Of a stretch of 64,000 bases of DNA, positions 33,421-45,464 are shown one piece after another (within the stretch, counting starts at the first letter, position 1; every line of letters begins with the position of its first letter). The translations under genes were made by a program, and so were the position numbers. The notes under the pieces are model-generated. The model was not told the DNA's origin, did not search any database, and saw only the letters and a list, made by a program, of their open reading frames with translations. The DNA is taken from NCBI GenBank assembly GCA_019843655.1, contig JACDQD010000004.1:62001-126000 (forward strand), read 5' to 3'. The DNA comes from Lethocerus indicus. Lineage: Eukaryota > Arthropoda > Insecta > Hemiptera > Belostomatidae.

Positions 33421-33909
33421 CTCGCCGCCAGTAAGGGGTTGACTATTGTTATACTTAACACGATTGAACCTGTAATAAAGCGCGGTGATTGATGGTGTCG
33501 ATTGTGCAATAGAGAGAAAATTAAAAAATAAATAAATAAATCGATTCCGCAGAAAATACCCACGGTCAATCGATTGATTAGTTATCGACAGATTAGCATT
33601 AATTTTATTGCACAATCGAGTTTCTCTTATTGCCTCGGGCCAAGTGCAATGTTCCCCACTGTTGGATTCGACACTTGACCAATTGTTGCCTATTTGGCAA
33701 TAATAACCGGAAAGTGTTTCAATGACGCCGTTTTTTTTTTCAACAATTTACAGAGAATTTCATCTCTCTTTTTGACCTTATTGAAAATGTCCGAAAGTGA
33801 CCTTTGGGGTAGTTTCGTGAAACATTTTTTCATTCGCCTATATTGGTTTATAATTGCTGATTTTTCGTTCCCCCCCCTCAATTTTTTTTGGATTCAAAAT
33901 AAAAATTCG

Positions 33910-34580
33910 GCCCATAGATTACAATAGAAAGTACTTCAGTGCGTTACCAACAAGCACTTTATGTTACACCTACAGATAAAATTTCGGTTTTTCACCCAAA
34001 TTCTCTCCCCAAATCCTCCCTTCGAATCCTTCCATTATCCTCAGAGAACAGAGAAATCTTCTTCTCCATCCCCCAGTAGAGCTTCGTCCTAAAAATCCAT
34101 AAAAATTCGGCCCATAGAGGGTTAAGCGTCCATAGATTACGATAGAAAGTACTTCAGTACGTTACCAACAAGCACTTGTATGTTACACCTACAGATAAAA
34201 TTTCGGTTTTTCACCCAAATTCTCTCCCCAAATCCTCCCTTCGAATCCTTCCATTATCTTCAGAGAACAGAGAAATCTTCTTCTCCATCCCCCAGTAGCT
34301 CTTCGTCCTAAAAATCCATAAAAATTCGGCCCATAGAGGGTTAAGCGTCCCACTTCAGTACGTTACGATAGAAAGTACTTCAGTACGAATCTTCTCCCCC
34401 AGTACCTAAAACAAACACCTACAGATAAAATTTCGGTTTTTCACCCAAATTTCTCCCCAAATCCTCCCTTCGAATCCTTCCATTATCTTCAGAAGAACAG
34501 AGAAATCTTCTTCTCCATCCCCCAACCCCCAGTAGCTCTTCGTCCTAAAAATCCATAAAAATTCCACCCTTAGAGGGTTA
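33910..34580. repeat. Three tandem copies of an approximately 220-230 bp repeat
   Basis: TTCGGTTTTTCACCCAAAT occurs at 33983, 34202 and 34432 with matching flanks (AGAAAGTACTTCAGT, TCCTCCCTTCGAATCC, CTTCGTCCTAAAAATCC). The third copy has a rearranged start. The last runs into a fold-back element. Confidence 0.85.
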
Positions 34581-34830
34581 ACTGTTTTGTGGTCTTCGAG
34601 GGGTTGGAATACAGAATAGGTTCGCGGTGTTTTTCCGTCTCCTCTCTCGCCGGTCGTCTGGTCTTTCGCCATGGCCGGTTTCGGCCGTCTCGCCGTCTTC
34701 AGTAGCGCTGTGCCGGTCACTTTGCGCCACTTTTGGATGTTGTGCCACAGTGGGGATGCCCGCTGGAAAAAAACCGCGTCCGGAGTGGCCGTAGGCGACT
34801 ACTGAAGATTGGGGCGAGCGGCCACAGAGG
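34580..34830. mobile_element. Fold-back element with both arms
   Basis: Starts AACTGTTTTGTGGTCTTCGA and GGGGTTGGAATACAG. The left core is TTTCGGCCGTCTCGCCGTC, TTCAGTAGCG. The right arm is CGACTACTGAAGATTGGGGC, GAGCGGCC and then truncates. Confidence 0.7.
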
Positions 34831-35763
34831 GTTGAAATCGTCGGACTTTCTCGCCTTATCGTTCGGATGGACGGTATATATCATTGTTTTTTTTTTACTT
34901 CTGCGGCTTTGTTGACGGCCTGTCAATAATAGAACAGACTTCGGGGAACATTGAACATTGTTCTCCCGGTTGACCCGGTTGGGCATTGTTCGAACTCTTT
35001 CGACGAAGGCGGATTTCTTCGCGACCGACAATGGAGGAGGCGGCGGCGGCCTCAAAAACGGACAAATCACATCCTGAACGACCTTCGACACTTTAAGACG
35101 TCTTTAAGACGCTGAAAAACCGTTTCGGTTATTCCCACCGGTTCCGTACTGTTGCCATCTTGGAGTGTCGTCCGACTAATCGGCGTTGATTGTTGAATTT
35201 CCCGACAGTTTCCCGACCCGTTCCCCCCGGGGATAAAACTCTCGGTATTTCCGAAATTGAAAGTCATCCGAAGATACACACACACAAAAAAAAACCCCCC
35301 ATTTCCAAGAAATACCCAGCCATTCATCGGTATGGATTTTTCCTATCCGCACGTATTTTGATCTTGAGGAGTTCTTCAAGTGGGGGGGGAGGGGAAATCG
35401 GGAAAATTTGCCGGAAAAATGGCGGCGGAGAATTGTCCCGATAATATCGGTGAAAATATAAAATAAAAGTTTCTTTTTTTTTTTTGGCAAAATAAAATGA
35501 ATTCCGAAGTCAAAATGTCGACATTATCGGGCGGTAAACAATTTCTTTCCGTTTTTTTTGTTTTTACAATTATTTCTATAATATTTAATTCTGCTCGACA
35601 TCCTCAGTTGCTATCATTCATATATATATTGAAATATAAAGTTATTTTTATTTGTAAAAAATTCAATAATGAATAGTTTTCGCGTTCCCATCTCGCCGTC
35701 TTCAGTAGCAACCTGTGAGCCGCTTTGGGGACAGGGCACATTTCGGTTTTCTTTGAATATCGG

Positions 35764-35824
<61 letters not shown>

Positions 35825-36555
35825 TTAAAGTTTATTTTTTTTTTTGGCAAAATAAAATGACATATGCTGCTGCTAGGGTAGGAGGGCATCAAGTAGGAAA
35901 ATTGAAAAAAAAAAAAAACTGTTTGCCAATCTTTGTAATTTCTTTTTGTACACAGTTCTGGGACAAAATCTGGCCCTTTCGAAGTTATTGGACAAGTGGG
36001 ACGGTACTTGACAAGTCCCATGGGGCTTATTTCTACTTCATTGACACACTCGATGTCTCGTGTCACGATGTTCAAGTCGATCAAGTCGAAGGCGAAGTTG
36101 ATTGGGAACCAATTGACCGAGATTTGGAGTTGGTACTTGGAATACTACGGGGCCCAATTAGTTTTCTTTTTCGAAAACTTTCACTTCGTAAAATTGCGAC
36201 GACGATATAAAGTTGTAATGTACGATAAATGAATATTAATTAATATAAATAGAATAAGGCGAGGCGTCGTTAATCCACCTGGGATTAAGACTTTTTTTGG
36301 GCCCTTATTGAAGGCGAACAAACTCAGTTTTTTCTTCGAAACACCTTTCCCCCCCCCCCGTCGTTAATTAAGTTGATAAAGGGAATTGTCGAGAGCTCGT
36401 CCGGTATTAGGCAGAATCCGATGTAATACCATTTAATACTTTTTATTGGCGACGATATTTACCATATCGTCTTCTCTCTAAGACTGGTATTATCGACAAT
36501 TGGCACTAATTAAAATATGCCACCGTTGACTTCCTCATCACTTGTATTAATTGAG

Positions 36556-36617
<62 letters not shown>

Positions 36618-36740
36618 GATGTCGCTTACTGTAATGTAATACACAGTTGTGACGATTAGGGCAAAGTTTAATTGCGTAATTAAGCCCCAAATAGCTAGCA
36701 GCACTGGGACTTAATCCGGGGACTTAAGTCTGAGAAAGTG
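34830..36740. other. Repeat-rich intergenic stretch
   Basis: Holds a copy of the second small element family (about 35340-35515: GAGGAGTTCTTCAAG, AAATGGCGGCGGAGAATTG), a lone fold-back phrase near 35695 and TA tracts at 35767-35818 and 36558-36615. The stretch 35857-36210 is open on both strands but resembles no family I know. Confidence 0.5.
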
Positions 36741-36741
36741 T

Positions 36742-36744
<3 letters not shown>

Positions 36745-36834
<90 letters not shown>
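36745..36834. repeat. (CT)n microsatellite, 90 bp
   Basis: Uninterrupted CT dinucleotides. It reads as GAGAG on the minus strand, the motif bound by GAGA-factor-type proteins in insects. No promoter is recognised beside it. Confidence 0.95.
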
Positions 36835-36839
<5 letters not shown>

Positions 36840-38640
36840 TTTTACACTGTAATGTCTTATAGCCGGAATCCCAATTATCAGTTCCCAGTATCCGATATCG
36901 CAGTAGGGCCTTAGTCACACAGTGCTCAGCACTGGTCCTATTTTCCAGGAATTGCCGACCGAGATTTTCCCCCTCGACTCCCACACAATTGGCTTCAATT
37001 TCGAGATAAAAATTTCTTCCGATTCGGTTTCTAATCAATTTCTGAATCGGAAACGTCTATTCTCAATTTTTTTATCGTAGAGATAGTGTAATATTTTCAG
37101 CACAATTTTGTGCCCCGAATTGAGTCAATTATATTATTCTTAAATATTATACATTGAATCGGTATTTAGTGGCATCAATCTATCGACCGATCAGTGTTTT
37201 TATTTATTCCGTACATTCGAAGGTTTGAGTATCCCTCCGGTACCTGATGTACCTCTGAACCCGTGGGGCGAGTTGGGGCGACGGAGGTTTTAAACCCTTA
37301 TGGGGAATGAAGGGGACAAAAAAAAACGGTTTATAAATCGGGTCGTATTCGGATATAGAAAAAAATTGAACTTATACCTGGGGGAATTGTGTCAAGGGTG
37401 ACAGAACTCTCCGACCTCTCACTTCTCAAACTCTCGTTTCGACTGGAACGAAATTAAAATTTTCTTATTCCCCTTCTTCTGTAGGCAAAAAAAAAAAAAT
37501 AGAAATATATAGAATTCCGGACAGGTCCTAGGGGGGAGGATTACAGTCAGTGGGACCTTTTAAAAGGGGAACACTGTAATCCTAGACCGGTTTTCTTCTT
37601 GCCCCTATTTAATATTTTTTTTACTCCTACCCCCATTTTCTGTGTACCTGGACGGGTAATTTTTTTACCGTTCGATAATTTCAAGTGGCCCACCACTTGG
37701 GGATACATTTTTTATATATATAAAAATAAATTGATAAAATTCGTACCTGTTTAAACTTCCCGCCAACGAGATATCGGGGTGAGTTCAAGAATTCACCAAA
37801 AAAAAAAAAAATATTCAGTGTGACGTCACAGATTTAACAATCGTTAGGTTTATAATATATAAAATCGAAATTTTCACCCGATTTTTCCCTTTCAATTTCC
37901 ATCAATCAACTGTTACTACAAGTAAAGAGTATAGGGACAGTATTAATAATAGAACAGTATCTTATTGTTGATGGACCTTCCGGTACCGGTACCTCCCGTG
38001 TATCCGCGTGTGGGAGTCTCGGCCCAGTGAACACGATCAATGGGAATAAATCGGCGGTTAAAGAAAAAAAAAAAAGAGGATGAACGGACGAAAAGAAAGC
38101 CCGATGAAAAGAAGAATAAACCGAATTTCCATAAGGGAAGCGGCGGGCGGGCAGGAAGGGTGCGGTCTCTATAAAGCCTTTCTATGGAGTAACACTTTTG
38201 AAAGGGTAAAATACTATTTTAAAACGTTTTTAAAACTCCCTTTCAACTGAGGTCTTAGGCGGCTTGAATTTTTGAGTTTCTGCATCTTAATCCCCCAAAC
38301 CCCACCACCACCACCACCCCAAACCCAGCCTCTAAACTACTTTTGAGGCAGTTCGATTTTGGGGTTGAGTAAAAAGCTTTTGGACTAAAGATACTAATGT
38401 TAATATTGTGAATGGGGGCCAAAAAAAGAAAAATTAGAAATATAAAAAAACAGACTATCACTAATGGACAAGGGGCTCAAACAGAGGGAGGTGTAAGTAA
38501 TATAGACGTAATATTTATTTAATTCATATATATATATATATATAGATTTTAGGGGTATTTAAGTTTCTGTAGCGGCTTTGTGTCCTCTTTTTAAGTAACA
38601 TTATTCTAGTTTTCACGGTCTTCTTTTAAGTTCGTTGACT
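36835..38640. other. AT-rich intergenic stretch
   Basis: No gene or dispersed family recognised. Contains one CRE-like GTGACGTCAC near 37821 and a short TA tract at 38525-38544. Confidence 0.5.
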
Positions 38641-39395
38641 TTTCCTGCAAATTTTCCCTATTCCCTCCTCTTGAAGAACTCCTCAAGACCAAAATACATT
38701 ATATATATATATATATATATACATACAATGTTGTAGCTTTGATGACGCTGGGTATATTTCTGGGAAATGGTTTTATTTTTTGTGTTTGGAGGACTTTCAA
38801 TTGGAAATACCGGGGGTTTATCGCTGGAAAAGTGACGGGAAATTCAATAATCAACAAGTCGTACATTTTATGCTGGTACAACAAAGTGGGAAAAACATGA
38901 AATTTTTACGGCTCATTGGGGAACAAATAACATTCACCGAATGCCGAATTCCAACGCTTAAGATGACCGCTTATCGTCTTGTCCAATGGCGTTGTTTCTT
39001 TTTTTCTTTTTCTTTTTTTTTTTTTTATCGCCCGGATCGAATTCGGTCCACTCTGCCCCCTCTAACTTGTTCATTGTTCGTCCGTCTGTTTCTCCAACAT
39101 TGTTTAGTCCTTAGCCTGCCGCTGTAGACGAGGAAAACCAACATTGATAAATTATTATAAAAGGAAAAAGTGACCTTTCCCGAGAGACCGGAGGTTTCGG
39201 GCCGTTCGCCGTCTTCAGTAGTATACAGTCCATTTCCACAAGTGACGGTGACGGTGACAGACAGTGACGGTGCAGTGAGGATGGCACGATAAGCATCCGA
39301 AGTGGGCCAAAAGTGACCTTTTACCGAGAGACCGGTTTCGGGCCGTTCGCCGTCTTCAGTAGCGGCGCCACTTGCTGTACGCTTGTGGGGGCATC

Positions 39396-39437
<42 letters not shown>

Positions 39438-39665
39438 CAGGACGGCTGGATATATCGATCATCTCGTCCGATAGCTGTCTATATTTACAGTCCAAGCTTG
39501 AAGGGATGGAAGGGAAGACCTTCATAGGGCTGCTGCTACCCCCCCCTTCCCTTATTACAGTATACACATATACAGGACGTTATGTACATACATAGACACT
39601 TAGCGCCGTCAATATATCAATTGGTTTATTGAGACGATTGGTTCGGAAAAATGTTGATTTTGGCA

Positions 39666-39722
<57 letters not shown>

Positions 39723-40028
39723 GAAACGTAACTACAACAAATTGCTACCGTACAACATTGTTCACGACTACAGATTATCAATTGACAACTTTACAACAGA
39801 TACAAACAAAAGTTTATTTCTTTAAAATACAAACGATACATCGATAAAATCGAGTTTTTAACAATATTGTTGTGATAATCGGGAAAATGTATAATGAAAA
39901 CCCGAGAATTTTACAATTTACAACCGTATTTTAAAACCCAATTTAGCTGTGTGGATGGGAGGGCTGGGTTCCATGAAACGGTCCGAATCCTACAAAATTC
40001 AATCTATTATGGTTAGTAAAATTGTTAA

Positions 40029-40074
<46 letters not shown>

Positions 40075-40080
40075 TCAAGG
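38640..40080. other. TA tracts and fold-back arms
   Basis: TA tracts at 38699-38722, 39397-39435, 39669-39719 and 40031-40070. Two fold-back left arms lie in tandem at about 39180-39235 and 39325-39370 (CGGGCCGTTCGCCGTCTTC). A fragment of the second element family is at about 38660-38698. Confidence 0.6.
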
Positions 40081-40511
40081 ACCCTTCAGTCTTGCTTCTG
40101 GTAACAGTTTCCTTCCAGCAGGAGACGAGCAAAATTGAAGAAAGTATTAGAACTGTCTACAAACGTCAGTATAGGTCTAGATTCCAGACAGACCTACCCT
40201 TTCTTTCCCTACCCCGACCTTATACAGAGGGGTCCCAAAAAATGTCCCGAAAAAAATTGAAAGGAAATCAGTATTTAAGTAGGAAAACATTAATGCCAGA
40301 GTCAGTAGGGTTGGTGCTGCATGCAGTTGGGCGGCATCGTTTCTATCTTTCTGTGCGGATGTGTTAATAATGATGACAATTTCCAACACCTAAGGCCGGT
40401 GATATCTTCAAGTTGGACTTTAAGCTAGACTTTCATAAAATAAGAGACAACTGTGTCAATCGGTCTGCAAGTTATGTACTGTTGAACGGTGGATACATTT
40501 TTTTGGGCCAC
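40080..40511 (+). mobile_element. Mariner-like element remnant, 3' half
   Basis: The 3' terminal repeat GGTGGATACATTTTTTTGG is at 40488-40506. The preceding 170 bp (AAGTTGGACTTTAAGCTA, GTCTGCAAGTTATG) matches the element at 45464-45876. An in-frame NNDDNFQHL corresponds to the NGDHFEHL end of that copy. The 5' terminal repeat is absent, so this copy is truncated. Confidence 0.65.
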
Positions 40512-40519
40512 TCTCTATG

Positions 40520-41690
40520 TGTATATTGTCAGCCAGTCGGTACGGTCTATATCTGTTTGTCGCCGGCTTTCCACCGCGGTCAGTAGATCATCGTTCTTTC
40601 GCCAACGTCGAATACAAATTATAGGGCAGTTTACTGCAGTGTACAGTTTGTTGGTGTACGCGTAATACCGGCCTAATCGATATTCACGCCGACGTATCGT
40701 TCAGTATCAGCGACGTTATCATATCTGTCGGGGCCGAGGGCTTTCAGATTACGGTACTTGCCTCGCCCCCATCCCCCGTTTATAATTTATGACTTCTAAT
40801 AATGAAAATTTCTGGTATCTCGGCCGGTGACGTTTTGTGCACGAAAATTTCTGCCCTTTAAGGCGGGAGCCCGAAGTGGGTTTTCTTCCTCGAGATCGGC
40901 TGTTCGGGATTATTTATTTCCCCCGTTTCGGAGGAAAACCCCCCCCCTCCCCCGGAGCGTTTCCCACTGGGAAGAGTTTTGGCGCCCTCCCATTCCCGAA
41001 ATCCATTCCTGTTCAGTCCCTTTCCAGTCTTTTACCCGCCCTTTTTCGGCTTAAACGCCGCCGGTCCATCAAGACCTTCTGCGTCATCTCAAGTACCGTC
41101 ACCGGACGGCGCCCTTTACGAGCGAAACAAGTCGAAAATTGTGTACCTACAATTTGGCACATAGTTTTTGTCGTACAATATTCTGTTGGGCCCACTCCCC
41201 TTGGGAACTCCTACCGGTTCTCCGGATCGACCCTTCCCCCCTTTCTGTGTATACAGCTATCGTCAAATCCTCCGGCTGTTAAGACTCTGTTTCCCGTCCC
41301 GTCTATGAATAGACACCGGCCGCGTAAGACGAAAGTGGAGTCAATTCTTGATTCTATAAATACTTGGCTCGCACTTGACCTAGGAATGTTTTTCTAAAAA
41401 AAAAAATTTATTCCAAGAAAATAGTGGCCTGTATTTTTGCCAAATTCGCGGCAATTTCCATCAAATTTCGCCCTCGATTACATAACTAGAGAGTGTAGTC
41501 GAGATATTTTCAATATTTCATATTTAAATTCGGTCGTTGTCCGTTGTTGTTGTTGTTGTTGTTCCACTGTGTCGATGCCAAACGGCTGGGCCAAAACGCT
41601 CGCCCCGACCGAATTACAGTGTATAAACTTTGCAGAAATACCTTTGAAAGTGTTTAGCCGGCTTAATATTTCATTGCGGCGACGCCGTCC
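40520..41690. other. GC-richer stretch with an unassigned open frame
   Basis: A 186-codon open frame at 40837-41397 (+) begins with GTG, not ATG, and has no domain I recognise. The stretch lacks the repeat families found around it. Confidence 0.3.
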
Positions 41691-41939
41691 GCCCTGTCCG
41701 TTTCGGCCGTTCGCCGTCTTCAGTAGTCGCCCGCCAATAACACAACGGAGGAAAAACCCCCGGGATTGCTTTCCGATTTTTCAATTTTTTTCTACGTTCT
41801 GTAAACGTTTCTGTAAAATAACGTTCGGGGGGGGGGGGTGTCGTACAGAAGTTGAGAATTTCGAGATTGAATAACCGGTCGACAGTTAATATATTACTAA
41901 CTGCTACGCCAGTCAATGTTACTGCTATTATGAAGAAAA

Positions 41940-42170
41940 TTTCGGTCCGATTTTGGGCCTAAAAACCGGATTTTTGGGCCAATTTCGGGCCTGAAAACCT
42001 CATTTTTCGGCCGATTTTCCGCCTACAAACCCCATCATTGGGCCTGTTTCGCGTCTAAAAACCCCATTTTTGGGCCTAAAAACTGTATTTTTGGGCCAAT
42101 TTTAGGTCTAAAAAGCAATTTTTGGGCCAATTTTGGGCCTATAAACTTCATTTTTGGGCCAATTACTGGT
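41940..42170. repeat. Modular repeat family C, inverted block
   Basis: CCTAAAAACCCCATTTTTGG and GGGCCAATTTTGGGCCT modules, the reverse complement of the 5' blocks. It ends directly in a fold-back arm core (CGAAACCGGTCTAGCGAAAG, from 42173). Confidence 0.8.
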
Positions 42171-42324
42171 CGAAACCGGTCTAGCGAAAGACCGGACCGA
42201 CTGTAGAAGACGTGAAGAACTCCCCGTAGAACGCAAAACATTGTCATTAATTTTGCTGCCAAACTAAATTCCTAGAAAAAAAAAAAATTCTGATTATAAC
42301 CGTAGTTATCTCGAATGACTGTCT

Positions 42325-42418
42325 CCGGTTCGGTCTTTCGCCAGACCGGTTTCGGCCGATCGCCGTCTTCAGTAGTCACACTTTGGCACGTGCCGGACGC
42401 TTTTGGGACTCTGTCATG

Positions 42419-42463
<45 letters not shown>

Positions 42464-42515
42464 CGGTGAGCAGCCGAAACCGGTCTGGCGAAAGACCAAA
42501 CCAACTGTCGAAGAC
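42325..42515. mobile_element. Fold-back element with (TA)n in its centre
   Basis: Left arm GGTCTTTCGCCAGACCGG, TTTCGGCCGATCGCCGTC, TTCAGTAG. Then a 40-bp TA tract (42419-42460). The right arm is CAGCCGAAACCGGTCTGGCG, AAAGACC. The TA tract replaces the usual internal sequence. Confidence 0.75.
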
Positions 42516-43219
42516 ATTTTCTCGAACCGTTCTGTTCGGGAACAGACAATCAGCAAAAAAATCCCACCCCTTCGCCCCCCACCCAAGATATATAATAATA
42601 TATTTATATTTTTTCAACCCAATGTGCAGGATATTATGCAACTGTGCGGCGGCGTTGTGCTGTGCGGGGCTTCGGGAAAGCGTGTGCTGTTGCAGTATTC
42701 TGTCGTTGCACAAACGCTTGCATCGTGCATTTGTCCGTATTCAAAAGTGCGAGAATAGTTTCAGGGTTTTTCAATTTTTTTTTTTTTATTAAATTGACGA
42801 AGTATTGAATCGGCGTATCCAAAAATCATGTAGAAAATCGACATTAAACCGCCTGGGAATTTTACTCAAATTAAATAATAGAATACCGTAGAATTGTATT
42901 TCTGTTTCCTCTCGCCGATTTGATCTTTTGCTAGACCGGTTTCGACCGTATTTTTTTTGATAATATTTCGGTATAAATTTCCCGTCCTTTGGCCGATCAA
43001 CAGTCAACGTTCATGTGCGGCATTTCGTCCTGTATATTACACTCAATTATACGTTTTTATGTTATATAGACCGAAACAATTCGTTTCTGGAGAATCACAC
43101 CGTCGTCACCAATTGACGAGGGTTCAACGACCCCGCGTCCGATTGAATCGGAGAAATCGTACAAATTTCAAATTATCCAAACTTAATCAGCCCCTGGGGT
43201 GACGTCTTTCTAGACCAAT

Positions 43220-43376
43220 TATTTTTTTGGGGGGTTTGGAATTCATTTTATTTTGCCGGAAAAATTAATCTCACAACTCCCTTTTCCGGCACATTTTTTC
43301 CCCCCTCTCGAGGAACCTCATCAAGGAGATAAAAATACGTCCTATCAAATTGTTGATCACTTTTGGGTACACCTAA
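43220..43376. mobile_element. Second small inverted-repeat element family, partial copy
   Basis: The right end TTGATCACTTTTGGGTACAC then CTAATATATA matches the ends of the 46210-46413 element. Internal CCCCTCTCGAGGAACCTC also matches. The left end is not resolved. Confidence 0.5.
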
Positions 43377-43983
43377 TATATATAAATAAAATTCATTGTA
43401 CAGATTAATTGCCGAATATATTAGGGGGACCGTGAAAGTGGTCTAGTTTCTGGCCAAGTCAACAATTGATTGTCTTTTCAGCTCATTGATGGTTCAGAGG
43501 CGTGCCGAAGACGTTGTCAGTTTACAGCGACAACTTCTTCACTTATAGACAATTTAATTACAATTTTTTTTCGTAATTTTTTCCTTTTAGTTTCGCAATT
43601 CGAATTGACGCAACATTTGCAATGTTTAACGGGTCGAAATCAAATTTCGATCTTTCCGAACCGTATCGATCGGAAAGACCATCATCAACTTCGTCCAATA
43701 ATATATCGTTGAATACATCATTGATTGAATATAAAGACTCGTCAAAAAAATGTAAGCGTTTGTATTTAGCGCGTAGAAAACAACTTCACTTTACCCCCCC
43801 TAATAGTTTATAGAAAACTGTTGTGTAAATTAATAATTGTGCCCACAATTATGAAAGTTGTCTAAGTCAAAATTAAAAAAAAAAAATTGTTTTATCACAC
43901 GACACGATTTTAAACTAATGTAATTTTTACGATATCGTCAAAATGAACTTTTAGACGTTATACGGAATTCATTATATATATCA

Positions 43984-43986
<3 letters not shown>

Positions 43987-44040
<54 letters not shown>

Positions 44041-44060
44041 GTCCAAGGTCAAAAAACCCT
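43987..44060. repeat. (TA)n tract abutting a mariner-type end
   Basis: About 25 TA repeats are followed directly by GTGGTCCAAGGTCAAAAAA, which resembles the GTGGTCCAAAAAAATG terminal repeat of the 45.46 kb element. Confidence 0.6.
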
Positions 44061-44312
44061 ATCAGAGAAGATATACTATTTTATTATTTATTTATAATTT
44101 AAGGCTTTATCTACTCGTGTGCTGTAGTTTATGTTTTTGATTTCGTTCCTTTATTACTAACCATTACTTTGAACCAATTGGCATTCATGAGAGACTAAAA
44201 AAATCACAACCAGATAAGATTGAAAATCTACGAAAAAATTTTTAAAAAAAAGCAAAACTAATGACAAAAATATATATAAAAAAAAATACAACAGGTCTCA
44301 AGACACCTATTG

Positions 44313-44606
44313 CGTAGGTTCTTGGTCGGTGTTTCTGTCTGCTGTCTCGCCGGTTTGGTCTTTTGCTAGACCGAATTTCGCGGCCTCTCGCCATCTTCAG
44401 TAGCGCTGTGTGTCAGTCACTGTCCGTACAAGCGAAAGTGACAGTGGGCGGTGAGGATGCCCCCCGAAAAACATCCACGAAAATTCCACCACGACGGTGT
44501 GACTGACACACAGGGTGCCGCTACTGAAGACGGCGAGAGGCCGCGAAACCGGTCTGGCGAAAGGCCAAACCGGAGGGTATTCCGACCGCTCGCTAGGCCA
44601 CAAAAC
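44313..44606. mobile_element. Fold-back element, best-preserved full copy
   Basis: Left arm: GTAGGTTCTTGG, TCTCGCCGGTTTGGTC, TTTTGCTAGACCG, CTCTCGCCATCTTCAGTAGC. The centre has its own inverted repeats (CACTGTCCGTACAAGCG; CATCCACGAAAATTCC). Right arm: GCTACTGAAGACGGCGAGAG, AAACCGGTCTGGCGAAAGGC. The outer end ATTCCGACCGCTCGC and CACAAAACAGGTATT is the inverse of the CCTGTTTTG... start seen at 9562. About 290 bp, no coding frame. Confidence 0.85.
44519..44559 (+). ncRNA. Hammerhead-ribozyme-like motif (type I, minimal)
   Basis: CTGAAGA at 44524-44530. Stem II is CGGC/GCCG (44531-44534 with 44540-44543) around GAGAG. One extra C (44544) precedes GAAA (44545-44548). ACCGGT follows at 44548-44553, and C44554 is the expected cleavage base. 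Stem I is 44519-44523 with 44555-44559 (CGCTA/TGGCG, five pairs with one G-U). The second stem I pair is U-G here and U-A at 26822/26856, so pairing is kept with a changed base. The unpaired C between stem II and GAAA departs from the consensus. Confidence 0.45.
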
Positions 44607-44929
44607 AGGTATTGTTGATAACACTTTAATGCGGAACTGAAAGTTGAACTTAGTTTTTGTTGTTCTCAACTTACTGAACCCCGAGAACATTGAAAACCTC
44701 GGCCCTTTATCCTTGAATTCCGGTTATAATTCATTCTTCCCTTTGGTCCGTTCACTGATCCGGAGAAAATTGTGTTTTGAATCTTCAACATTCGTAGAAG
44801 GTCACAACTGTTGAAGGGCAGGGGCGTCCCTGGCGCCTACCTGGAGTTGATGAGGGTCGGCTTAATCGTCCGTTTGTGTACCCACCGAGTGTACCCATTT
44901 CGCCGCATCTCTACTCACTACTGACGAAA

Positions 44930-45000
44930 ATATACCGTAGATCTTCCCGTGTATTTCTGTCTCGCTCGCTCGGCCGCTCGCCATCTTCAGTAGCGCCCCG
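44930..45000. mobile_element. Fold-back element, left-arm fragment
   Basis: ATACCGTAGATCTTC, TTCTGTCTCGCTCGC and CGGCCGCTCGCCATCTTCAG. No right arm follows. Confidence 0.55.
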
Positions 45001-45261
45001 TGTGTCAATGGCTCAGTTCGGCAACGCTTTTCCGTGGCGTCCTCCCGCTTGTTGAGTACACGATAAGTTGAACTTGAAAATATCTCACAGATCGACCCGT
45101 CGCATATGGAAAAATTGGATTTGGAAATAATCTATTCGAAATAAATTAAACCCCATTCTATATTTATCCGCTCTCAGGTCCAGTGTCTGGTTGATGCTTG
45201 TCTTTGAACTTTTCCCAACGAGACAGAGATGAGAAGAATCCGCAATTATTTAGTTGCCAAC

Positions 45262-45264
<3 letters not shown>

Positions 45265-45317
<53 letters not shown>
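45265..45317. repeat. (TA)n microsatellite
   Basis: About 26 TA repeats, 95 bp before a second tract (45411-45460) that abuts the mariner-like element. Confidence 0.95.
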
Positions 45318-45318
<1 letters not shown>

Positions 45319-45408
45319 TCGTAGGTCCAAAACTCTTCAATGACGTCTTCCAACTTTCGTTTCTCTTGTCATCTTCCGTCCGCCATTATGCTAGAACCTG
45401 GTTTTCAG

Positions 45409-45463
<55 letters not shown>

Positions 45464-45464
<1 letters not shown>

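Noticed and set aside
40837..41397. 186-codon plus-strand open frame
   Set aside because: GTG start, no recognisable domain, and an overlapping frame of similar quality on the same strand. Kept only as an unassigned stretch.
42500..42560. Transcription terminator from the fold-back hairpins
   Set aside because: The GGTCT...AGACC hairpin has no poly-U tail pattern and belongs to a dispersed element in a eukaryotic genome.
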